Positions 1 through 10,585 of a stretch of 64,000 nucleotides of DNA are shown piece after piece. A program made the translations under genes and the position numbers. How positions within the stretch are numbered: position 1 is the stretch's first letter; every line of letters begins with the position of its first letter. This DNA is from Mytilisepta virgata (lineage: Eukaryota; Mollusca; Bivalvia; Mytilida; Mytilidae), in the NCBI GenBank assembly GCA_028015205.1, contig CM051521.1, forward strand, positions 105,686,513 to 105,750,512, in the 5' to 3' direction. A model generated the notes under the pieces. It was not told where the DNA came from. It was given only the letters and a program-made list of their open reading frames with translations, and made no database searches.

Positions 1-1035
1 GAGGAAGTAAAATAGTGTAAACTGTTAATATGACAATAAATATTCGATCCTTGTAATGTTAATTGATGGATTGATTGGGTGTAAATTAATAAAATTGCTG
101 TAAAATTTTGATAGTTCCTGAATATGCAGAAATTTAAACAAAAGTACAACTTATTATATAGGTGTCATTGTTAATGAAATTATGATACATCATTAAAAAC
201 ATATATCTAGGACATGAGGCGACACCAAGGCCAAATTAAAAAAAAACTTTAAATACAAATCCGGGAAGAACGTTAGGGGAACATTTTAATTTATCTGTAA
301 ATGAAGTTGACAATGAAACAAAACTGAAAGAAGACAGACATTTCATAAAAAATATAATACCATAGTTCAAATAAAACGTAGGTACCAGCATGATATTTAC
401 ATATATGGTCACAAAAATTCCCTTGAAACTGTCATAATCATTGCAAAATTAATTTAAGTCAAAGCAAAATGATTTGTTTGCTTTGTTACTGTGTTCATAA
501 CAATAAAGCAGTTCTCTAAGTAGTTTTTTATGCATCATCCGATAACCACAGACAATTGTTCAGTCTCGTGCTACTTGCAAATACTGATTGTATTTGGTTT
601 ATATATTGACATTCATTAAAAAAAATCGAGGTGAACCTGTTTAACATTAAACACAGTTAAAGTTATGTTTTAAATTTAATGCGATATAACTGTATTATAG
701 GTGTCTCATTGTTTTCTCTTATGTTCATTTTAATTAACGTGAAAACAATTTTTGAAACTAAAATGTCACTTTCTGACAGAACTTTCGTTTGGCTTTTTTC
801 ATCTTGAATTATTGGAGCCCTACAGTATCATATTTTGATTGATTTTTACGTTTCCCATATTTTGTCTTCTCTTGAATATTACAATGTGCCACCGGTGCAT
901 CAAATCGGTGTTGTATAGTTAACAATCTCATTTAAAACAGAATTTGATAACTTAATAAAAACGTAAATAACAGAAAACATCTATATTGATACATGTTTTA
1001 AAATGGTAGTAAAATTCTATATGCAACTTCGATTT
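1..1035. other. Gene-free AT-rich sequence
   Basis: No open frame, repeat or RNA that I can support. Confidence 0.6.
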
Positions 1036-1081
1036 AAAGTTCTTAAATATCTTGTCCAGTTGATAAGATATTTAGAACTTT
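1036..1081. repeat. Hairpin-forming inverted repeat
   Basis: Arms 1036-1053 and 1065-1081 (AAAGTTCTTAAATATCTT and its complement with one base missing) around an 11-base loop. Just downstream a GGTCA-TC-TGACC inverted pair lies near 1098-1109. I recall similar hairpins as dispersed elements in bivalve DNA, so a mobile origin is likelier than a hairpin RNA gene. Confidence 0.6.
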
Positions 1082-4000
1082 CTGAAATAGTACGTCGGGT
1101 CATCTGACCTAGATGTTTCAAGGAAGATTGAAATGGAAAATGTTTACAGACGGACAACAAAAAAGACTACCCTGTGGTCCAGGTGATCGAAAAGAAATTT
1201 CCAAAAACAATGAATCATATACTTTACCTAAGTTTTCCTCAAAGTGATCTATTTTGCTTGTTTGTTTCATGTAAGAATGGTAATTTAAAAACTCCTATAC
1301 ATCAAACCGATTAATTGTATTAGTGGTTTTTGTAAATTTTATATATCTCTAAAGTTAAAAACATATTTTTCTTCTAATTAATCATGAGTTTTGGTCTAAT
1401 TTAATGATCCTAATCAGTCATATTAAAACAGAGACTCCCAAAAACATAGACAAACAGAACGTAGGACTTGCTGAACTTTCCAGTTTTTATATATATCTGT
1501 ACAATACATATAAGACAGCAATGTCTCCCATTCTTATGTCTTGAGATTAAACTTTTAATTTTCAACAATGCTTCTTAAAAAAAGTCAGAAAAAAATGTCG
1601 AGTTACTTCCCTATTTCATTCAAGTCAATGAAAAGAAATTAAAGCTGATATTTACATATATCAGTTTGGTTCTTAAATTTAATAAGCATTAGCGGCGTGC
1701 AATTTTTTGCAGTCAATATAACATAAATACATAAATGTGTGTATTTGCTATCTTACCAAAGTAGTTCTTAAACAATAATTCATGTAGTTTTCCAAAATAC
1801 AAATGTCTAAAGAAGAACATAGATTAACGACAATCTTACAATAATATTGTCAGTTAACATACAACACCTAGGAAACAAGAGATAACAATTAAAAATAAAT
1901 ACTTTTATGGGGCTGAATTAAATATTTCGTACATTTTGTCGTCCTGGCTTCAGAATTTTGATTTTTTTCTTTAGTATTTGAGCTATTTGTGTGATTACCT
2001 CTGCTAAAACTAAACGACCTGTTAATGAATATGATCTGTAACGCAATTTCAAGTACACTGCTCCTTTCAGCTTCATCTAAATCATACAATTTTTCTTCCA
2101 ACGCGTGGTTATAATATACTTCGCGCAATATTGAAAGGCATTGTGTGGTGCGTGGGACTGTTTTATGTCCTTGGTAAACACTTAACTTAATGTCAAGATC
2201 ATGGTGACATTATAATTACCTAATCCCAGTCAATATAAAAAACATAATAATGACCCAATACCTGTCGCGTGATCTGGAATGTGTAATATCAATAGTGATC
2301 TTTTATTGTATAGTCATGAAAATGGTATTAATATGATATTGTTTTAATACTTATTATATAACAGAATGACAGAGAGGATTCTTCTACTGATAGTGTATTG
2401 AGAGAGAATTTCAAAACAGATAGAAACCAAAAATATATGCACTTTGGGGAAATTGTTACTGACGTTAAATTATCAATGAATAATGTTCAAATAGTTAACG
2501 TTAGTATAAACATATTATATTAAAAAAAACATACACCCGTTACAAAAAGTACAATACAAAAATATATACGTGAATGGGATTTAGAAACAAGCAAATAAAT
2601 GCTTATATAAATCTGACTCCCGTAGTTAATGTTGACTTCTAAGTCTTCATCTAAATTTTCTTTAATATGATTTATCTTCTTCCTTTTTAAACTTCACAAG
2701 AAGAAAAATTTACGCATTTCGGCAATTTTAGACAGAAAAATATATAGAATTATTATAAGTTGTTTTCTTGTTATTGTAAAATTTTCGATTGTAATTTCAA
2801 AGTTACTATTTCCAAGTCCAAAATATAAATTATAAATGTATTATGTCTTTGATATTAAATTTGTGTCTTCATAATGTGATTTGAAAAGAACCCTTTTGTT
2901 AATTTATCAACTTCTGAAAATATTGTTTGATTAGAATTATGTTTTTGTGTTAATGTATAGAGGAAAACAAAACTGTCACTAGTCTTATTGCAAAGATTTT
3001 CATAACTATTTAATATAAACAGCAATAATATATACTTATATAAAGTAATTTATTTACTGACAATAATAAAAATTATAATATTTCTAAGTTTATGTCGTCC
3101 TGACAATCTGATATATTTAAGGCAAAATACAAACATGATAAAATCAGTCAAAAGATTGCCACATAAAACATTAGTAGATATTTTCTGTTGCTTAAATATT
3201 ATAAATTGGTTGTCACATTTAAAATGTTTTAAAATTTGGTTTTAAAATAAATCAGACCAGCAATTAACAAAAATATGTAATTTTATTACTTCTTCATACA
3301 TTTTATCTCAATTCAAACTGTCGTCAAATTACAAAAAACGACGTACTCAGACCCTCAAACTAATAAAAGAATAAATATTATATCAATTTGATCATTATTT
3401 CATATCTATAATCAGTGAATTATTTTATTCATTAGGAACTTGTCATATATAAATTTATATTTTATCTGACAGAGAAAACAAATGTCTTGACACAGTTATG
3501 ATAAAAGTAATTATACACTTTGTCTATTTCATTAGAGAGGAACCGTTACTGTCAACTGTCCATCAAGCAGTGTTATGTCGATCAAGACAAATTACATATC
3601 CATAAAAGGCGATATAGTGTTAATGGTTCATTAATGAATCGTTAATACTACAATTGTCAAGTAATTATTTACAAATGAGAATTACAGAACCAGTCATACA
3701 TAACCAATTTTCTGTCTCCGGGCAGTGTTAGACACATAGATAAAAACATGTCATATTCACACTTTTCCCCTGCCAAAACAAGACCGATTGCCAAAAAATA
3801 TACAATTGATGTGCTTTATATTATTTTTCCAGAATCCTGCATTTTTTGACAAGGTCAAGATTATTTCAGTTCCCCCAAAACTGCATTATTTAACAAAGAT
3901 TTTATGTCATCACGCAAAATAACTTATTAAATTAACACAACGTTTTTGAAAATAAAAATATAATACATTTTTTGAAGAATAAAACATAGATTATGATACA

Positions 4001-4320
4001 GATCAATTTTTTCCCAAGGAAAAAAAATCTTGAAAGAGCGAATTTATTGTCACTGAAAGTTATCAGTCGAGGTTATGGTCAGTCTTTGATAATATTACTC
4101 CAGTAATTAATCCGTTGTCATCACCATTTGATTGGCCAGTTTTAAATTTCTATCTTTCAGTTGAAATCCCTTATCTTCGGTTACGTCTTAGTCTTTCTCA
4201 GTTTTACACCTCATAGTTTTTCTAACCTTGATTGTGTGCCATTGACGGAATTTGATACCTTTTCATAAAGCTTTATCTCATTCTCGTTCTTTTTTGGGGG
4301 GAGAGGGGTTCATATTGCAA
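1082..4320. other. Gene-free AT-rich sequence with one homeodomain-site cluster
   Basis: No supported gene. A minus-strand frame at 1889-2128 begins with a charged, protein-like stretch but has no splice context and ends in low complexity. At 3615-3650 several TAAT/ATTA cores cluster around the palindrome TTCATTAATGAA (3627-3638). Confidence 0.5.
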
Positions 4321-5443
4321 GTGCTTCAGTCTTTGTTGGTTTTTTTTGTTTTATATTTGTATTCCTTGTTCTCTGTGTAATGCTTACATATGCTTCAGCC
4401 TTTGTTGTCTTCAACTTATTGTTTTATATATTTTTTTTCCTTGTTCCCTGTGTAATGTTTACATATGTTTCAGCCTTTGTTGTCTTTTATTTTTTTATAT
4501 TTGTATTCCTTGTTATCTGTGTAAAGCTTACATATGGTTCAGCCTTTGTTGTCTTTTGTTGTCTTTTGTTGTTTTATATTTGTATTCCTTGTTCTCTGTG
4601 TAATGCTTACATATGTTTCAGTCTTTGTTGTCTTTTATTGTTTTATATTTGTATTCCTTATTCTCTGTGTAATGTTTACATATGCTTCAGTCTTTGTTGT
4701 CTTTTATTGTTTTATATTTGTATTCCTTATTCTCTGTGTAATGCTTACATATGCTTCAGCCTTTGTCGTCTTTTATTGTTTTATATTTGTATTCCTTGTT
4801 CTCTGTGTAATGCTTACATATGCTTCCGCCTTTGTTGTCTTTTATTGTTTTATATTTCTATTCCTTGTTCTCTGTGTAATGTTTACATATGCTCCAGTCT
4901 TTGTTGTCTTTTATTGTTTTATATTTGTATTCCTTGTGCTCTGTGTAATGTTTACATATGCTTCAGTCTTTGTTGTCTTTTTTTGTTTTATATTTGTATT
5001 CCTTGTGCTCTGTGTAATGTTTACATATGCTTCAGTCTTTGTTGTCTTTTATTGTTTTATATTTGTATTCCTTATTCTCTGTGTAATGTTTACATATGCT
5101 TCAGCCTTTGTTGTCTTTTGTTGTTTTATATTTATTCCTTGTTCTCTGTGTAATGTTTATATATGCTTCAGCCTTTGTTGTCTTTTTTTTTGTTTTATAT
5201 TTGTATTCCTTGTTCTGTGTGTAATGTTTACATATGCTTCAGCCTTTGTTGTCTTTTGTTGTTTATATTTGTATTCCTTGTTCTGTATGTAATGTTTACA
5301 TATGCTTCAGCCTTTGTTGTCTTTTTTGTTTTATATTTTTATTCCTTGTTCTCTGTGTAATGTTCACATATGCTTCCGCCTTTGTTGTCTTTTATTGTTT
5401 TATATTTGTATTCCTTGTTCTCTGTGTAATGTATACATATACT
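4321..5443 (+). repeat. 69-bp minisatellite, about 16 copies
   Basis: The unit contains CTGTGTAATG, TTACATATGCTTCAG, CCTTTGTTGTCTTT and TTTTATATTTGTATTCC. Successive AATG positions (4740, 4809, 4878, 4947, 5016, 5085) show an exact 69-bp period, loosening to 66-72 bp at both ends. Because 69 is divisible by three and the unit lacks stops in two frames, long plus-strand frames run through it (4380-5153 and 4534-5292) and would encode a hydrophobic 23-residue repeat. There is no other sign of coding, so I treat it as noncoding satellite. Confidence 0.9.
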
Positions 5444-5446
5444 TGG

Positions 5447-5830
5447 TGTGTGAGCTTAAAAAAATGTGTTACAGATCAAGTTTGAGTTTCACGCTGATCG
5501 GATATATATTGCGAGAGTTATTGACCTTGGAAATAGGAAATATTGCCAAAATAATAGTTTTCCGGATTTTTTTCATAAACTGTTTAACCAACTGAAATTA
5601 TTTTTCGTATATCAGCGTATAATGATGAGTTACAGATCAAGTTTGAGTTTCACGCTGATCGGATTATCATTGTGAGAGTTATTGTCCTTGGAAATAGAAA
5701 TTACTGTCAAAATAATAGTTTTTTGGATTTTTTTGCAAACCCTTTTACCAAATGATTTTTTCTTTTGGTATGTGAGCTTATAATGAGCTATAGAGCAAGC
5801 TGATAGGGTAATTATTGTGGATTTTTAGGA
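5447..5830 (+). repeat. Three decayed copies of a ~160-bp direct repeat
   Basis: Copies begin near 5447, 5608 and 5768, each with a GAGCTTA/GCGTATAATGA lead, then TTACAGATCAAGTTTGAG and, in the first two, CACGCTGATCGGAT followed by GAGAGTTATTG and CTTGGAAATAG. The third copy is truncated. The block follows the minisatellite directly. The ATG-initiated frames here are repeat artefacts. Confidence 0.75.
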
Positions 5831-6176
5831 GTTACTCTGTCCATACGCCTTCGTCTGATTCACATACTCAAGGAGATTTTTTGTGTTTTCTCACAGCTCA
5901 AGCCGGACAGAATTCTTGTTGTTTTACATTTGTATTCCTGGTTCTCTAATGGTCTCTGCACGTTGGCGTTTTGATTTCTCCATCACCTTTTTGCTTCGGT
6001 ATTCTTCTGCCAATATTCTTCATATGTATATTTGTGCTGGGGTGGTTAATATTTTGTTTTAGTAAATCAAATGATGAAAATTTTGTACAGCATGCATCAA
6101 AATATAAATATAACATCCAACAGACAAAAAATATTTTCCATTTCAGAAACAAATAACATATCTGTACATGTAGATT
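5831..6176. other. Gene-free segment with a stray minisatellite remnant
   Basis: At about 5918-5948 a diverged piece of the 69-bp unit (TTGTTTTACATTTGTATTCC) reappears. Nothing else is identifiable. Confidence 0.5.
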
Positions 6177-6276
6177 ATTACACCCCATTTTCCATATCAT
6201 CCCGAGACTTCCATATCAGCCCTAAGCCTTTATCGAGGGGCTGATATCGGAACTTATATGGAAAATTGGGTGTCAT
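6177..6276. repeat. Foldback inverted repeat, about 100 bp
   Basis: The left arm (ATTACACCCCATTTTCCATAT ... CCATATCAGCCC) is matched by the complement of the right arm ending TTGGGTGTCAT, with a short TAAGCCTTTATCGA-type centre. It shares GAGG-GCTGATAT blocks with the foldback at 6668-6807. Confidence 0.75.
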
Positions 6277-6667
6277 CAACTGTTTATCATATATTTCAAA
6301 TGTGACCGAAGGAATTTTACCAGTGCCCAAAACACGTTTTTACTACTTTTCTAAAATCTAAAATCCTTGATGTCATATCAGTAATGGAACATGTAAACCT
6401 TAGTTGATACGCAATATTCCTTCTGATTTTATATCATCAGCTAACTTGATTGAAAATGTATAATATTTATAATACTGATATGGATATTTAGCCCTCATAT
6501 GCATGGATTTTTGTCTCTGATATGGATTTTCTGCCCCGAGGGTCTGATATGGAATTTTAACTTCCGGTTGTATCATATGGGAAACAATGCCTATATCAAC
6601 GCTAAACATGTGATAAATATAAATATTCAGTAATACCAATTTTATACCGAAGATAGTATAAATATAG

Positions 6668-6807
6668 AATAATACATGGCAAAATCCGTATCGCATGCTG
6701 TATCACCACGAGGAACCAATATCAGTCCCGAGGGCTGAAGGCCCCGAGGGCTGATATTGGTCGAGTGGTGATACAGTATGCGATACGGATTTTGCCATGT
6801 TTTATTC
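6668..6807. repeat. Near-perfect foldback, ~68-bp arms
   Basis: Left arm GAATAATACATGGCAAAATC...ACCAATATCAG and the complement of the right arm agree at roughly 60 of 68 positions, with almost no spacer; the centre is GC-rich (CCCGAGGGCTGAAGGCCCC). It would form a long cruciform or RNA hairpin. Probably a small non-autonomous mobile element. The 6277-6667 interval contains related single-arm pieces (GATATGGAT, CCCCGAGGGTCTGATATGG). Confidence 0.85.
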
Positions 6808-9800
6808 TGTTCATCATATATTTTAATAGATCCAGATTCATGATATATAACAGGTCTGTGATTTATCGTTGTTTACAACCGTCCGAAAATATAAGAATAA
6901 GGGTAGACAAGAATATGATGATTTTCCTGTAGTTCTCCAGGTGAATTGGAATTTTGTTTTTCATAAACTTCCTGATTTGATTATCCTGTTTCATGATAAT
7001 CATATAAAAATTCGGAATCTTTCATACTAAAGGATATATCCACATCGGAATGTCTCTAATAACCTTATGACATGCTCAATATAGAGCTATTCACAAATAT
7101 ACATGTATTAGAGCATTTTGAGACAAAGTTTTTTTTTTATGTTATTAAATGCATTCACTAATGATATTGTGAGCTGTTCCCACCTTAGAATATAACACAT
7201 ATTTCCCTAGATATCGGATTATACTCAAACTGTGTTCGTTTTAACTAGCTACGGCTCTCCTAGCTGCTGGTCGTATATTGTGGCTCTATTAAACTAAATA
7301 TTCCGAAATAACATTTTCATGAAGGGTCATTGGTATATCGTCATGTAGCTCAATAGAAATAAGTAGTTTTAATTTTAAAATTGAAATGAATGAATGAAAA
7401 CTAGAAGAGGAGACGAAATGTTAAGACACAATGGATAAGTATTAACATATAAATCACTTCTATTTTTATAAAAGCAATTATTTAGTTCGGTCCAAGAAAA
7501 CATTTTTACGTCCTTGTTCTAAAGATCCACTTAAACTTAACAATTTTTGGATACACTTCCGCATATGTCGCGAATGATTCATGTTTAAGTAACTGTCGTG
7601 AAATAGTAAGTAAAGTACTGTCGTGAAATGCTAAGTAAAGTACTGTTTACATCTAGATCTTCTTGTACAGTATTAGCTGTTTGTTTATTGTTGAAGATAT
7701 TACTTAGACTTTCATGAAAAGGAGCAGCAATAAAGGTGCTTTACAACTGCTTTTGACAATTTGTTTCAGTGTTGAATTAGTTAGTGTTTCGTGTAGACAT
7801 CCTGCTTTTAGGCTATGCTGTTTTTTTTCAGTAATCAAGGCAATGGTCACTGTAGTCAGATTAAAGTCTTCGTTTTTTCAACATTCTACAGTCGACACCA
7901 GTTTTTGTTTTTGAACGGAGTGTTTTTATTACCTATTGAATTTTATATGATCTAATTGATAAACACCGGACAAATATATATCACAAAGCTGTCAAATTTG
8001 CACTTGATATAAAAAAAGAAGACATTTAAACTCAAATTTCAAACATTTTCGAAATTGACTTTCAGGGTTATACAATTAAATAAATAATGTCTTCTTCAAT
8101 AGATATAATTAAATCAAATTTATAGTTATTCATTTGAATGTGTGGTAACATAAACTATATTGGCCATCAAACAACATATATATAATGACAGCTCCTGGGT
8201 GTTGTGGCCCCCGTGGTAGCTCATCCAATTTATGTCGCTGTCATCTTTAACATAATACAAAGAAAACTGCACATAAATGATTTCAAATTACAGTTTTGAC
8301 AAGGTTAAAAATCAATTTAGTAAAATTTGAAAACATAATTAATATAAATGTTTCACAACAGGAAATTATATACTAAATTTAATCCCGTAAAAATTATAAT
8401 TTTTCTTTGACTCATAGTTTTGGTTATTATATAACTATATGTTCTAACGAATTTCGTAGGAGATCAAACAGAAGTATCGTATTGAGTTTTGAGAAGGATA
8501 CTTTCTTTTTAAATTTATGTGACAAAAACATTTATTATTATTAAATACCTACCACATTGAAAGAAATAATGTTAGAAGATGTTAAGATTTATTAGCTTAA
8601 TTACTTTTTATTCGATATCAAATATTACTCTTTAAAATGACGAATTCACAAAATTACAAATTTTGCTTTGCTTCGTTCAACAAGTGTTTCATATATCAAA
8701 CACTTGTCCAGTCAAAGTTGTATACTTACATTAAAAGCTAGTTGTTTAAATAAATGTTTTAGGAACGGCGTTTACTATAGAAACCTAGAACTCTTTCATA
8801 CTACCTTTATCCCCATGACAAAACAAATTAAATGATATATACTTATTCTGGCCAGCAAATTTTAGGTATCAATTTCAAACCAACACCGAAATATTTGCAA
8901 CTGACACCGTGATACTCTTTGAGCCCCACAGCCCCACGCCTACCATAACACAGAGTAGCTGTGTTATTGTGCATCTTACTTAAAACGTTTAGCTGCAAAT
9001 AAATATTCATCCTACACATTTCAATTGAAGTAACTAAAATATCATTCCGAAAGCCATGAAACACAGTCACAATTTCAACATTTGAAAAATGTTGAAACGC
9101 AGACTTTTATTTCACTCCCAACATGATAATTTAATCATGAATATACTTAGTTATATTGATCATCAAAAAAAGAGAAAAAAACATTTGTCCAGTGAATGGG
9201 CGTGGAAATATCTGTATACTTAGCTTGTAGACTTTGGTAACACATCGATGTTAGTTATTACTCGTTATTTAAAAATAGTTTTCATATACAGATGGTCTAT
9301 GAAGGCCAATCAATAAATAAAATATTATAACATTCCATATAGAATCAAATATAAAAGAATATATACAGTACACGTCGATCATACAACAAGCCTGCAACGG
9401 AATTAGAAAAGGACAAAAGATTGGCCATACAGCTCTAGGGTACATGATCTTAATGGCTCCGTATAAAAACTAAACCGAAAACCACAAAATAATTGAATGA
9501 ACAGAATACCTATGAATATAAACTTCTTTATAAAAAGAAAATCATCAACGGGTATGAGAATATATTATTTTTGTTCAGACTTTTGATTCTACTCGGAAGC
9601 ACCAAAGGTGACGTTAAAAATCACAAAGCGTCAATTTCATGTGAATGGTGTATATATGTGAGAATTTTATTAAATTATGACAAATCGATTTTTAAAAATA
9701 AAAAAAAACATTATCGTTTTTAGACACGGACGTGCACATTGGACCTTCACAATTAAAACAACTTTTATATATTAACTATCAATCAAACAGAAATTTTAGT

Positions 9801-10022
9801 AACAACGAAAGTCAAACAGTTCTAATTTATAATCTCCCTCACGTATACATATATTTCTAATGCAACATAACATATAACGTCCTTTTTGATTGGATAACGT
9901 CAAGCGTAAAATCCACGGTTTACCGTCGGAACCATTGACGACAACGTTGCGCAAACGCATTTGACGTTTCCTGTTTACTTTTTATTTTATTTTTTAACGT
10001 TTAACGGAGGTTGCATTTGAAT
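6808..10022. other. Gene-free sequence with minor repeats
   Basis: Contains a 25-bp tandem duplication at about 7592-7645 (ACTGTCGTGAAAT...AAAGT) and a 10-bp-stem hairpin at 8680-8707 (ACAAGTGTTT). A minus-strand 75-codon frame at 8843-9070 is compositionally unremarkable. No gene supported. Confidence 0.5.
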
Positions 10023-10190
10023 GGGGATAACTGTATTGTATTTTATCAGTTGCCGACATAAACCGGTGGTTTTACCATCGCAAATATCCGTTTACCTGGC
10101 TCCGCTACGCGTCGCCAGGTAAACTCAATTTGCGACGATAGAACCAGCGGTTTACGTCGGCAACTGATAAAATACAATACAGTTATCCCC
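10023..10190. repeat. 168-bp palindromic foldback element
   Basis: Both ends read GGGGATAACTGTATTGTATT inward. The two 84-bp halves match at about 85 percent by eye, including TTTATCAGTTGCCGAC and TTTACCTGG. The centre is GC-rich (CTCCGCTACGCGTCGCC). No coding content. Most likely a palindromic MITE-like element. Confidence 0.88.
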
Positions 10191-10267
10191 TAAATATACA
10201 TGTAACGTTTTCAGTCTTTTTTTTCAGTTTTTCGTATTTTGGATTCTTAATAATAAATTCTGTGTCA

Positions 10268-10370
10268 CTATTTTGATGCACAAAATGTACACACATCGTC
10301 TATTTATGACTCATCAGTTGTGCTCAAGGTCCAAATTATTGAAAACCAAAACAACAATTCAAAACACTCA
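10268..10370 (+). repeat. Dispersed ~100-bp repeat, copy A
   Basis: Pattern GATGCACAAAATGTACACAC, ATCGTC, TATGACTCATCAGTTG, GCTCAAGGTCC, TTGAAAACCAAAACAAC. The same order of blocks recurs at 36960, 41203 (reverse) and 51943, which defines a dispersed family. Confidence 0.7.
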
Positions 10371-10402
10371 AGAGCAAAAATCTGAACGCATACATCTAGG
10401 GT

Positions 10403-10585
10403 ATGGCAAGCCATTTTACTATTTATTCTAACTTCAAGATATCTCATATAATATAAAAGATCTCATATAATTTATGATATCTTGTAAAGAAAATTATATG
10501 AGATTTCTTATAAATTGTATGAGATATCTTATAAAGTTTATTAGATATCTTGAAGTTAGAATAAATAGTAAAACGGCTTGCAATA
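10403..10585. repeat. AT-rich foldback with internal AGATATCT repeats
   Basis: Left outer arm (CCATTTTACTATTTATTCTA then ACTTCAAGATATCT) is repeated in inverted orientation at the right end before GGCTTGCAATA. The interior is a series of AGATATCTTATAAA / TATATGAGAT direct and inverted copies. The 66-codon frame over it is an artefact. Likely a non-autonomous element adjoining repeat copy A. Confidence 0.8.

Noticed and set aside
4346..5485. Several overlapping long plus-strand frames encoding hydrophobic repeats
   Set aside because: They follow the 69-bp minisatellite, are open in more than one frame at once, and have no promoter, splice or homology support.
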